Positions 1 through 12,992 of a stretch of 64,000 nucleotides of DNA are shown here, piece after piece. Each line of letters opens with the position of its first letter. The stretch's first letter is position 1. The notes under the pieces were generated by a model, which did no database searches, was not told the origin of the DNA, and saw nothing but the letters and a program-made list of their open reading frames with translations. The position numbers were made by a program, and so were the translations under genes. The DNA comes from Chrysomallon squamiferum (lineage: Eukaryota > Mollusca > Gastropoda > Neomphalida > Peltospiridae), in NCBI GenBank assembly GCA_012295275.1, contig CM022668.1:2372989-2436988 (forward strand), written 5' to 3'.

Positions 1-349
1 TACATATATTTGTAATGTTTAAGATTAGGTCTATCAGTTTATAATATATAATAATACAATCCATATGTGTTTATAAAATATTAAAATCAATAATGTATTC
101 CACATGTTTGTATATATCATGTTACAATCCATATCTTTAAAACAATAAAATACAGTCCATAAAATCCATTTATTTGAAATGTAATATTAAAAATCCAAAT
201 CATTGTAAATCCACATTTTTTGTAATACTGCACACAAAAGTCCTTGTATTTGTAAGGATTATTAACTAAGATATTTGTAAGTAATCATATTAAAGTGCAG
301 ACATTTTAAGATGTTATGTACTAAATATTTGTGTTTGTAAAGAATTAAA

Positions 350-680
350 TGTAACACTAACAAGTATATATTTGTAAAGTATTAAATATAACATACATAT
401 TTGTAAAGTGTTAAATATAACATACATATTTGTAAAGTGTTAAATATAACAAGTACATATTTGTAAAGTATTAAAAATAACAAGTACATATTTGTAAAGT
501 ATTAAATATTAGACTAACAAGTATATGTTTGTAAAGTATTAAAAATAACAAGCACATATTTGTAAAGTGTTAAATATAACAAGTACATATTTGTAAAGTA
601 TTAAATATAACGTACATATTGGTAAAGTATTAAATATAACAAGTAGATAGTAGTAAAGTATTAAAAATAACAATTACATA
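350..680. repeat. 31-bp tandem array before RAR hinge exon
   Basis: About ten copies of a unit built on ACATATTTGTAAAGTATTAA, diverged by a few bases. It ends some 30 bases before the acceptor at 712. The preceding 1-350 has related but degenerate sequence. Confidence 0.9.
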
Positions 681-712
681 TCTGTAGTCTATCATGTCAG
701 TGTTATTTTCAG

Positions 713-870
713 CTGTGAGAAACGACAGAAACAAGAAAAGAAAACAGAAACCGGAGAGTACAAACTGTGGTCAGGACGACTTGACCGAGAGTGACCAGTC
801 CTTGATTCAGGACATTCTAGAGGCCCACAGGACGACCTACACCTACGACAATGACAGCAGGACATCGTCA
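713..870 (+). CDS. RAR: RAR exon: end of DNA-binding extension and hinge
   Basis: Begins after TTATTTTCAG and ends at GTAAGT. The first two bases complete a codon from the missing upstream exon. It encodes [12 protein letters not shown], the hallmark stretch after the second zinc finger of RARs, then a polar hinge and the [13 protein letters not shown] helix. The upstream ATG at 694 is intronic and is not a start. Confidence 0.9.
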
Positions 871-3800
871 GTAAGTTGTCACGTCGATAGTTTGTCTGTA
901 CGTGTGTGAGTCTAGACAAACTGTTTTTCTTGTACTTAAGTAAATGTTAACTAACAGACAGACAGACAGACAGATCACAGACAGGCTAGAAGGTGTTTTT
1001 TATTTAAATGCGAGAGAAAAAATAAATTAATAAGTATGTGTGCACACATCTGTATAAGTCAGTATGCAAACACGCATTACATGTGAGTTTATTTCAGTAA
1101 TGTGAAAACATGCACAAGCATGTTCATGCATACTTACATAATTATAAAAACAATAATTACAAAGTGATACTTAGTCACAACATGACATAACTAAAATAAT
1201 TTACATATGTGATAAACCTCTTATTTGAGTGACAAACATCTTATTTACATATTATTTGCATGTTACAGAATTATAAATAATTTATGTGTGTTTTAAACAT
1301 CTTATTTGCATATTATTTGCTTGTTACAGAATAATAAATAATTTATGTGTGTTTTAAACATCTTATTTGCATATTATTTGCTTGTTACAGAATAATAAAT
1401 AATTTATGTGTGTTTTAAACATCTTATTTACATATTATTTACATGTTACAGAATAATAAATAATTTATGTGTGTTTTAAACATCTTATTTACATATTATT
1501 TACATGTTACAGAATAATAAATAATTTATGTGTGTTTTAAACATCTTATTTGCATATTATTTACATGTTACAGAATAATAAATAATTTATGTGTGTTTTA
1601 AACATCTTATTTGCATATTATTTACATGTTACAGAATAATAAATAATTTATGTGTGTTTTAAACATCTTATTTGCATATTATTTACATGTTACAGAATAA
1701 TAAATAATTTATGTGTGTTTTAAACATCTTATTTACATATTATTTGCTTGTTACAGAATAATAAATAATTTACGTGTGTTTTAAACATCTTATTTACATA
1801 TTATTTACATGTTACAGAATAATAAATAATTTATGTGTGTTTTAAACATCTTATTTGTATATTATTTACATGTTACAGAATAATAAATAATTTATGTGTG
1901 TTTTAAACATCTTATTTACATATTATTTGCTTGTTACAGAATAATAAATAATTTACGTGTGTTTTTAACATCTTATTTACATATTATTTGCTTGTTACAG
2001 AATAATAAATAATTTACGTGTGTTTTTAACATCTTATTTACATATTATTTACATGTTACAGAATAATAAATAATTTATGTGTGTTTTTAACATCTTATTT
2101 ACATATTATTTGCTTGTTACAGAATAATAAATAATTTACGTGTGTTTTAAACATCTTATTTATGTATTATTTGCTTGTTACAGAATAATAAATAATTTAC
2201 GTGTGTTTTAAACATCTTATTTACATGTTACAGAATAATAAATAATTTACGTGTGTTTTTAACATCTTATTTACATATTATTTGCTTGTTACAGAATAAT
2301 AAATAATTTACGTGTGTTTTAAACATCTTATTTACATATTATTTGCTTGTTACAGAATAATAAATAATTTACGTGTGTTTTAAACATCTTATTTATGTAT
2401 TATTTGCTTGTTACAGCCAGGACTAATGTGTGAAAAGGAAGGAGAGAAGAGTATTCTGTGGGACAAAGTGGGTGAACTGTCGTCAGAAGGAATTGTCAGA
2501 ATTGTCAACTTTGCTAAGAAGATTCCTGGCTTTTTAACTTTATCCCAATCCGATCAAATCACTCTGTTAAAGGCAGCTTGTTTAGAAATAATGGTAAGTG
2601 GAACTGGATATTAAAAAAAGAAATATTTCCACAACCAATGGGTGTGTATACATATACATGTGATGCTTTTGAACGTAACTATATTGTATATAATTCATAT
2701 ATTTTGTTATTTCTTTTTTGTTAAACTAACTAAACAAATTAATATACTACAGCTGACATTTTTTAAAACAGTTATTTCATTAACCTTTCCTTAATAAAGT
2801 TAGCAATGATATAACAATCTCATGGACAAAAACAAAAAACATAAGATACTTCATTTGACATAAAGTTGTGTTTTAAAAACAGTAGATAGAAATTTACATA
2901 AAACTTTCCTACCTATAAAACGTAGACACAAAATTTACATGAAGTTGTATTTTATATAAAACAGACAAAAAAACATAAAATTACATTTAAATCATAGACA
3001 GAAATTTACATAAAGTTGTGTTTTATATAAACATATAAAAGAAATTTACATAAAAAAAAACATTCTTATTTCACCACACGTCTATCTACTTGTTTTATTT
3101 CCTATTCTGCACATTACATATAAAAATGTTTTATTGTGAGATATTTATAAGTATGTGTTATAATGAGATATTTGTGTTATCATGTATTTGATCGCGTGTT
3201 ATACATGAGATATTTGATCATGTGTTATACATGAGATATTTGATCATGTGTTTGGTTGTACATGAGATATTTGATCATGTGTTATATTTCACTGTGTTGG
3301 ATATTTGATATTTCACTGTGTTATACGTGAGATATTTCACTGTATGTTATACGTGAGATATTTCTCTATGTGTTATATGTGAGATATTTCATCATGTGTT
3401 AAATGTGAGATATTTTATCGTGTGTTATATGTGAGATATTTGATCATGTGTTATACGTGAGATATTTGGTTGTGTGTTATATGTGAGATATTTGACTGTG
3501 TTGTAGATTCTGCGGCTGAGTACCCGGTACGACGTGGATGCCGATGCTATGTGCTTCGCAAGCGGCATCATGTTGAACAAGGAGCAGCTGAAGAATGGAG
3601 GATTCGGTTCGCTGACTTCGACAATTTTCAATTTTGCATCATCGCTGAAAAGCATGAACACGGACGAGACAGAGTTTGCTCTCTTAGCTGCCATTTGTCT
3701 TATCAGTGGGGGTAAGGTTTTCTTAGTGGCGGGGCAGGGCGGGGCAGGGCGGGGCGTTTACCGTGCAGGGGTTGTTCTTTAGTTACCAGATTTCCAAAAG

Positions 3801-6613
3801 GAATGAAAAATTCATTCAGATTTTATTGTCGTATGTTAAGATTTTCTTTTGAATCCCCTTTAATTTCCAAATTTTTAAAATTCTGCATATTTAGTTTTAA
3901 TCTTGAGACTTTACTGTTTCATTTCTGGATTGTTTCCTAAGTTTTGCAAATTTATTGTAGTAAGAAAGTTTTTATTTTGCTAGTTTAAAATATTAAGAAT
4001 CCTTTCCCAGGGAAACAAGGGTGTATAAAATTGTATAAACTGTTCTGTTGCAGATCGCTCTGGATTACAGGACATTGACAAGATAGAACAGATTCAGGAG
4101 CCGATGCTGGAGGCGTTGAAACACTACATCCGTTCACGACGTCAGGACCAACCACACATATTTGCCAAACTGCTGATGAAACTCACAGATCTACGTAGCA
4201 TTAGTGTCAAAGGTCAGTCCTTTATACACATCATCAATAACATTTACTTTAATAACAGGAGTTAATGTCACAACATTTACTCTTTTCATTGCTAGCAGTG
4301 TCAAAGCATGTTATTTATAGATATCAATGTCAAAACATTTTATTTATAGATATCAATGTCAAAACATTTTATTAATAGCTATCAATGTCAAGACATTTTC
4401 TGTATTAACAGTTACCAGTGTATGACATTTATTCCATTGATATTGTTACTGCCATTATTTTTATTCAGTAGTGAATGTTATGAATTTTATTTCTGTTGTG
4501 AGATGTTTAGTTATTATTATTAATATCAGGACATTAACTGTTTTTGCCTGTTCATGTCAAGATGTTTATTAAATACATGTATATCTTTTAACTGTATTTT
4601 AGGAATTTATTGATTGTAAATATGTAAATTATTCTTTTACAATTGAGACATTTTTTTCTGTAAAATGTTTTGATATAAATTGAATTTTATTACTTATATG
4701 TCTTATTATTAATGGGTTGAAACATCAATAAGTTTTGTATTGTCTTAAGATAGCACTGAAACACTTAGATGTGAGTTCAGACAAATTTTGCATTATAAGA
4801 TGTAGTGTTGTGTTATTGGTGGGCTTAGACATTAATAAGATGCAGTGGTGTGTTATTAGTGGGTTTAGACATTAATAAGATGCAGTGGTGTGTTATTGGT
4901 GGGTTGAGACATTAATAAGATACAGTGGTGTGTTACTAGTGGGTTGGTTCAGACATTAATAAGATGCAGCATTGTGTTATTGGTGGGTTTATTATTAATA
5001 AGGTAGTTTGAAACATTAATAAGATATGCTATTGTGTTGTTGGTGGGTTTAGACATTAATAAGATACAGTGTTGTGTTACTAGTGGGTTGAAACATAAAT
5101 AAGATACAGTGTTGTGTTATTACTGGGTTCAGACATTAATAAGATACAGTGTTGTGTTATTACTGGGTTCAGACATTAATAAGATACAGTGTTGTGTTAT
5201 TGGTGGGTTCAGACATTAATAAGATATGGTATTGTGTTATTAGTGGGTTGAAACATTAATAAGATATAGTGTTGTGTTATTGGTGGGTTCAGACATTAAT
5301 AAGATGCAGGATTGTGTTACTAGTGGGTTGAGACATTAATAAGATACAGTGTTGTGTTATTAGTGGGTTGAGACATTAATAAGATGCAGGATTGTGTTAT
5401 TAGTGGGTTGAGACATTAATAAGATACAGTGTTGTGTTATTGGTGGGTTCAGACATTAATAAGATGTAGTGTTGTGTTACTAGTGGGTTGAGACATTAAT
5501 AAGATACAGTGTTGTGTTACTAGTGGGTTGAGACATTAATAAGATACAGTGTTGTGTTACTAGTGGGTTCAGACATTAATAAGATGCAGTATTGTGTTAT
5601 TGGTGGGTTGAGACATTAATAAGATGCAGTGTTGTGTTATTAGTGAGTTCAGACATTAATAAGATGCAGCATTGTGTTATTGGTGGGTTCAGACATTAAT
5701 AAGATATGCTATTGTGTTATTAGTGGGTTGAGACATTAATAAGATACAGGATTGACTTATGGTAGGATTGACTTATGGTAGAGTCTGATGTAACTAACAG
5801 GCTAAGGCTTGGGACTAACGCTTTACTGACCTGCAGCTTAAGAAAATGCTTGTTGTACAGTCACTTGAAGTCAAATCCTGGTTTCACCTGTGACTGAAAC
5901 TGCCAAGGTTTTAAAACTGTGGTCAAATAATTGATAATAATAATCTTGACCTTGAAAACACATACACTTGGCTTCAAAACACCTTTAATATAATTTTAAA
6001 ATTTATAAACAGGAAAAATACTGACAGTTTTAAAATTTTAAAATTATTTTATTCACTTATTTAGTTATTTTACTTTATTTTTTTTGGGGGGTAGAGATAG
6101 GTGGGGTACCTTACCACATATGGGTGAAATACTGGATAATATTTGCATAGTTTGTCCAGGAAAACATACTTAAACCATTGCTAGCTTTAAGTTAATTATT
6201 TCATCATTCAGTTTAAATTTGGGTTGGCTTTGATGTTAAGGTTTTATTGTTATTCATTTAATTTTATTATTAATTGTAATGAAGTATTATTATATATCTA
6301 CATAATAAATCAATTTTTTAAATAATTTGATTCTGTAGCTAATTAAAAAGTAGAATATGTCTGAACTGATCTAGGTTAGAATGGAATAAAAATAATTTTA
6401 TCTGTTTCTTTCAGCAGTAATGTTTAGTTTTTAATTTGTTTTTAAATTATTATTATTGTTATTTAATTAACAGATAAAATGCAGTTACTTGCCCTTTATA
6501 TATATATTTTTAAAAATAACAATAGAATACATTATTAGTATATTATAAATAAATAAATAAATAAATAAATAAATGAAGCATAATAATATTAATATTTCTT
6601 GAATTTAAAAATA

Positions 6614-6653
<40 letters not shown>

Positions 6654-8632
6654 AAGGAAAAAAAAAATAAAAACACTTGAATTATATAAGGGGCCACACT
6701 AACTGACCAATTGTATTTGCTGTTTTATGGCAGTCAGCTAGCCTATTGGCTAATAAAAGATGATGGTGGATTGGTGAACTGCTTGCTATTGAAATCATCC
6801 AGTAAGTGTATGTGTTAATTTGGTCAGAAGCTAGTCAGTGTGACAATTTGGTTTTTTCTCTCGTTATTTCAACACCTGTGCTTGTTGTTTGAAGCCTTTC
6901 TGTGTTGTAGCCACATATTTGTTTCTTTAGTTATAGCTTTTTTTATTATTATTATTAGTTTGTTGCTGTATTCAGAGTTAAAGGTATTCTCTGTCAAGAC
7001 TTTTATTAATATGGATTAAATAATAATAAGTTTCTAAAGATAGATTTTTTTTTTTAAATATAGATGTAAAATTATATTTTAAATTCAAGTGTTTTTAAAT
7101 ATAGGAAATTTGTTATTCATTGTTCAAACAATTAGGTTTTAAATAATAATAATAACATTTATTCTATTCGACTATGGGATGTTTTAAACTATGAAAAAGT
7201 AATTCTTTGATTAAAAAAGAGGTAGTGTTAAAAAGACAACAACAATAATAATATTAATATTATTATTTTTGTATATAATAGATCTATTTAACCTTTTTAT
7301 AATAAATTAATATTTAAATTAATTAAAATAAATCACAACAGTTAAGATTCATATTTGATTGCAAATATATACAAAATATTTTTATTTAGGCATCTTTTAA
7401 TCTAAATAAAATGTTCTAGCTTTTAAATGTAGACCATTCAACCTATAGTTTTAAAAATAATAATACATATATTTGTAATAATTATTAAAACACAGATGCA
7501 AATACATAATACTTAATTTTTAAAGCCTAGTACATAAATATGTAAAACTTACTTTCTTACAAAGAGTATTAAAAGTATAACCTAGTAAAATATAGTATTT
7601 AATTTTAATACAAAAAAGTAACTTATTTTAGTAATTTAAAACTTTGTATTAATGAAGTACTTGTTAGAGAATGTCTTAATTCTGCTGTGTTTTGCTCAAA
7701 TAAAATGAATTTATGTGCTTGCTATTACAGCATTTTATTAAATTCAGTGTTTCAAGTGAGTGCTGAATTTTATTCATTTATTTGGTTTTTCCTATATTAC
7801 ATATCTTTAATACACAATAATAATAAACTGATAAACATTTTAAACAAATAAATGCAAAATTCAGCTCTCACTGGCTGCTTTTTCAAACAGTTCTGTTTGT
7901 GACCTCAGTCAAATGTTAATCATGTGACTAGCCATGACCTCAGTCAAATGTTAATCATGTGACTAGCCATGACCTCAGTCATGTGACTTCATTAATGCAT
8001 GTTTAATCTGCTTTTTGCTTATTTTGCTTTTTTTTATTCATCCACAAACAAAAAAAAAAAACACATCCAGGTGAAAAACAGACTCTGCGATTTGCGCTGG
8101 ACCACCTGTCCCATGCCCTCACCCTCCTCGATGTCCTCAAACCCCTGGAGCTCAGCATCAAGCAGGAGCCCTTGGAGACCACAGACCTCGAAGCCCACCT
8201 GTCCCTGCCCCCCCACCTCCAGCGCAGTCACCTGATGTCAGCAGACAAACTTCAGTCCAGTCAGATACTGTCCGACATCGCTGCACTGCAGCATCACCAG
8301 CAGCAGCATCATCAACAGCAGCAGCAGCAGCAGCAGCAGCACCAGATGCATCAGCCGCTGAACGTGCTGAAGGCTGCGCTGGCTGCCGGGCTGCACGAAC
8401 AGACAATGCAGTCGATGCAGCAGCCTATTGACGTCCTCAAAGCTGCTCTAGCTGCGGGACTCCAGGAGCAGCATATGCAGCAGCAACAGCAGCAGCAACA
8501 TCAGCATCAGCAGACGAGCCATGTGCTGAAGGCAGCGCTGACTGGAGTCTACACAGACCAGCATTCCTGCCTGTCGTCCCTCCACGGCGTGCACTACCCC
8601 CCCGACCAGTACCAGCCCCCCGCGATGACGCA

Positions 8633-8675
<43 letters not shown>

Positions 8676-9477
8676 GCCACGTCACCCTTACAGAGGATGA
8701 TGTCCTCGCCCAAAGACCTTCTCGGTGCCCCTTGTCCAGTGCCATTGCCAATGACAACGACTAATCTCGGTGGGATGTCCCTGCGGCTGGGACCTCAGAA
8801 GATGAGCGCGCACACGCCCGGTACCCCAGGGGGCAGGTCGTTCACCTCGAACAGCCCCAACTCCTTCTCCGTGTCGCCCGACTCCCCGGGGCTGGAGCAG
8901 ATCGTCTCCTCCCCGTGTCAGAGTGACATCGACAGCATCTCCCCGTCGATAACCGGCACCGTCGGCCTCTCCCTGTCCCCCAACTCCCTGTCCAACGTCA
9001 TCCTCAGCGACCTCGACCTCCTCGGCAACGGCAGCATCGACCAGGGCTCGGTGCTGTCGGAAAACCAGTGGAGCGTGTCGCTGGACCAGCATCCTGGAGA
9101 GATGAGGAACAACGGATTACCTTCAAGTGCCGTCCTGCACAATGACATTCTCAGAGCGAGGACGATTTTCCCCGGTGACATGTGCAACAACGGCAACGCC
9201 AACATGTTGTGGAGCAGTGATAAAGGACGAGGCATGTTGCCGTCGATGGTGTTGCCGTCGATGAAGTCGGACAAGCTGTTGGAACAAAACACTGGTGAAC
9301 ATTTGACTCCACTGAGCACCATTATTGGTGGCGCTTTGAGTGATTCTATGCATATTTAGACTTTTTCTTGTTTGTAACTTTGAGAAGGGTAAAATGTAAT
9401 GTTATTCAGCTTTCATATGTATATCTGTATAAGTTTATAGTTGTTGTTGTTGTTATTGCTTTATTTCATTCTTATTA

Positions 9478-9535
<58 letters not shown>

Positions 9536-9584
9536 CATTAATTATTATTATTATTAATTTCAGTTTTTTTATTATTAAGTTGTA

Positions 9585-9636
<52 letters not shown>

Positions 9637-10754
9637 ATTTTGAAATAAGTATGAGTTTTTAAAATTTGTATCAGGTATAAATACTTATTTATATATTTCC
9701 TATTTTAGTTAATTTTAGCAAAACAAACAGTAACAAAAATAACTTAAAATAAAATTATAAATAAGCAAATTTGTTCTACTTCATGTTCATATGAAGTATT
9801 TTAAAAAATAATGAAAATAATTTTGAATTTATTAGTGTAATTTGGGTCATTAATATTATGTAATTATTTTTTACTTCTTTTAAGTTTTAAAAATATATAT
9901 TTATTGGTTTTTAGAAAGAGCATATTAGTACTATATTTTTTATAAAATATCACATTTTAATTTCTAAATAGAATACAGAACTTTTGACAGATGACATAGT
10001 TCTAAATTGTTGTTGTTTTTTTTTAAATGGAAAGAAATGTAATAAAATAAAAGATTAAAAAAGGTTGATACTTGAAATTAAGAACAAATAATTCATAATG
10101 TAATTTTAACACATACAATATAAATGACCATATAAAAAAAAACGTTTAAATTTTCTTAACATTTAACAGTTTTGTATATAAAAATACACTGTTACATTTT
10201 ACCCAACTTAAAATTATTAATCTTTTGTTATATTTGTTGATAACTTTGTTACTTTTGTGGTTTTAATTACACGAGCCCCTCAGGGGAGGTAATTCCTTCT
10301 GTAATATTTTTTGCGCACACTATGTGTTAAACAACACATCTAGCTGTATGTGAGATGAAATGTGTAAATAGACATTGATAATTATGTATAGAAATCAGCA
10401 AACTGTTACACAAGTTTTAGTTGAAAATATATGAAACTGACTGTGAAATTTTGTATGTATGTTTTTAACTATCTTTAAAGTCTTTAAAATGCAATATAAT
10501 AACTGAAACTTGAATAACTGCATCTAGTATTATACATATGTTAAAATAAACTTTAATTAATAATATTAATATCACATTTTAAAATTAATGAATTTGGTGA
10601 TGATTCTAGAGAGGAAACCCACTTATGCTGCTGTTTGTAAAAATATTATATTTCTATGTCCGTTATTTGTTTATAAAGTTAATTTCTTTATAATTTGTAA
10701 ATATAATCCTGAACTGTCCAAGTACCAACAACAACAACAAAATAATAATAATAA

Positions 10755-10800
<46 letters not shown>

Positions 10801-10857
10801 ATAATACCTAAAATAATTATAATAATCATAATAACAACAATAACAATAATAATAAAA

Positions 10858-10892
<35 letters not shown>

Positions 10893-12952
10893 ACAGAATA
10901 ATAGCAGATAAAATCATTATTTCATACTGTTGAATAAAATATGCATAATCCAGTTTTTACACGATTTTAAATGTTTTTATTCAAGGAAACTGATTTTATT
11001 ATACTGAACGAAAAAAGAAACTGTTTTTGATATTGACAACCTTTGTAGATAGGACACATTTTTGAGTTGTTTTGAATTTTCTTAATATTAAAAGGTCAGA
11101 AAAGTGCTTTTCTTTTGTTTAAATTTACAATTGTTCAACTACAAGAAAAGAAAAATGAAAGAGATATTTATTTTTGTTAAAAGAGTAATAATTAATGTTA
11201 AAATGTGTTTTTATTACACATTAATTATATTTCCTAGAAAATGTCTATGTAGGTCACAAATTTATTTGACCTTTATTTACTATAAAATCCTAGAAAATGA
11301 CATGTATTTTCTGAATTCTGGACAAGCTATAATTCTGATCTAAATATATTGAAATTTTTTATTCAGAAAAAAAACCCCAGTTCATTATGTTACTCACCCT
11401 GTGCTGTTATGTTATTATATTTAACATGTGCTATGACATATTGTTATATAGGACACATGTTGTGACATATGTTATTTTATGTAACATATGTCATGACATA
11501 TGTTACTATATTCAATATGTGCTATTAAAATGATAATTAAATATGTGCTGAAGAACATGTTATTATATTAACATGTGCTACGACATATATTGTTATATTT
11601 AACATGTGCTGTGTCATATGTTATCTTATTTAATATGTGCTATAACAAATGTTATGAGATACACATGTAATCTGTTATGACATTGTATATGTAACATGTT
11701 ATGACACACATATGTGACATGTTATAACATACATATGTGACATGTTATGACATATATATGTAACATGTATGGCACATAGCAGTGCTATTTCGCTGGTTAA
11801 TTTGAGACTCCAAATCAGAATCAGATATTGTTGTTATGTTTTATTTAATGTTAGTTTAGTTCTTTGTTAACCTAATATTCTACTGGTAAAAGAAAAAGTT
11901 TTTTAAAAAATTAAAATTTTCTTTTATTCACTTAGTTTAAAGAATTCAAAAATAATTTTTAAAAACAAAAAGGATAACATTTCAATCCTAAATTCATTAA
12001 AAAAATTAAAATAAGTAAGTGTTTACCACCTCTTTTTACTATTACTAATTCAATAATAACTTTTAAAATTTATGAAATTAGTAGTAATGATTAAATAAAA
12101 AGTTATGATTTTAAAAAATGTTTCGTAATTTCTTCTTGTTTTTTCTCTTTTTTTCTACTGTTAGTAATATTTACATTATTATTTGACAGAATATTCTAAA
12201 ATATTTTTTTATGTGTCAGTTTTAATTCCTTTTGAGCAATGAAATTTAAACTGTTTTTTTAATAATATTATTATTTCAAAAAAATGAAATCATCGAGTTT
12301 AAAGTTATGGCAGTCTTTATTTTTAAGTAAAGTTTCTATTGAGTACTTAACTTCTGATTTGTTTAAAAGTTTAAGTTAAAAACTTTAAAAAAAAAAAACA
12401 CTTTCATTTCTGTAGCAGTTCACACAAAGATTTTATTAAGATTTTAAATATTTTTTGAATGTTTTACTAATTTCAGTAAGTTTAGAATACTTTAAAAATA
12501 AATTAAATTTCACTCACTAAGTTACACAAATTATGTAGTTATATCTACAATAGATATAAAAATTAATTAATTTCATTTTTATTCTGCTTCACATGTAAGT
12601 TAAATAATAACTTTAAAACCAAATTTTCAAATGTTATAAATTTATTTTTCGTCACCCAAAAACAAAATCTGGATGTTTCTATCAAAAGACTTTCACAATG
12701 ATTTAAGTGTTCATTTACAAAATGTATAAAATAATCCATGTTTTCTTTTATGTATATACTGATGATTATTTTAAATAATGTCCATGGTATTTTTGTTGTT
12801 TGTGTATATACATACATATATATACATAAATATATATATATATATATCTTGTTATAATTATTTGACTAACAAATAAGTGAGCATTTTTAGGCATCCCAGT
12901 GAATTTTAATTCTCTAGTTATTGATGGACATACAAAATCAAGCTTATTATTA

Positions 12953-12992
<40 letters not shown>

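Larger units (their letters stand above)
4213..8070. other. RAR intron before the Gln-rich exon
   Basis: Apart from the 40-bp array and a possible MITE, this is AT-rich sequence with an A30 run at about 6617-6646 and short ATT/AAT repeats. A 35-bp unit occurs 2.4 times at about 7901-7990, close to the acceptor at 8070. No other coding exon was seen. Confidence 0.7.

Noticed and set aside
694-712. ATG at 694 as start of the first RAR exon
   Set aside because: The residues before AVRNDRN have no RAR match and a TTTTCAG acceptor ends at 712; the ATG is intronic.
1205-2416. CRISPR-like regular array
   Set aside because: Units are contiguous with no unique spacers, the setting is an intron of an animal gene, and the array phase follows a splice site. 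It is a minisatellite.
8437-9353. Several antisense open frames across the Gln-rich exon
   Set aside because: They are reverse readings of CAG repeats (poly-Leu, poly-Ala) and GC-rich coding sequence; the plus frame is the one that joins RAR in phase.
10588-10917. Open frames of Ile, Tyr or Asn runs
   Set aside because: Translated AAT/ATT microsatellite. The same applies to frames at 12899-13157, 16411-16629, 24316-24618 and 30243-30527.
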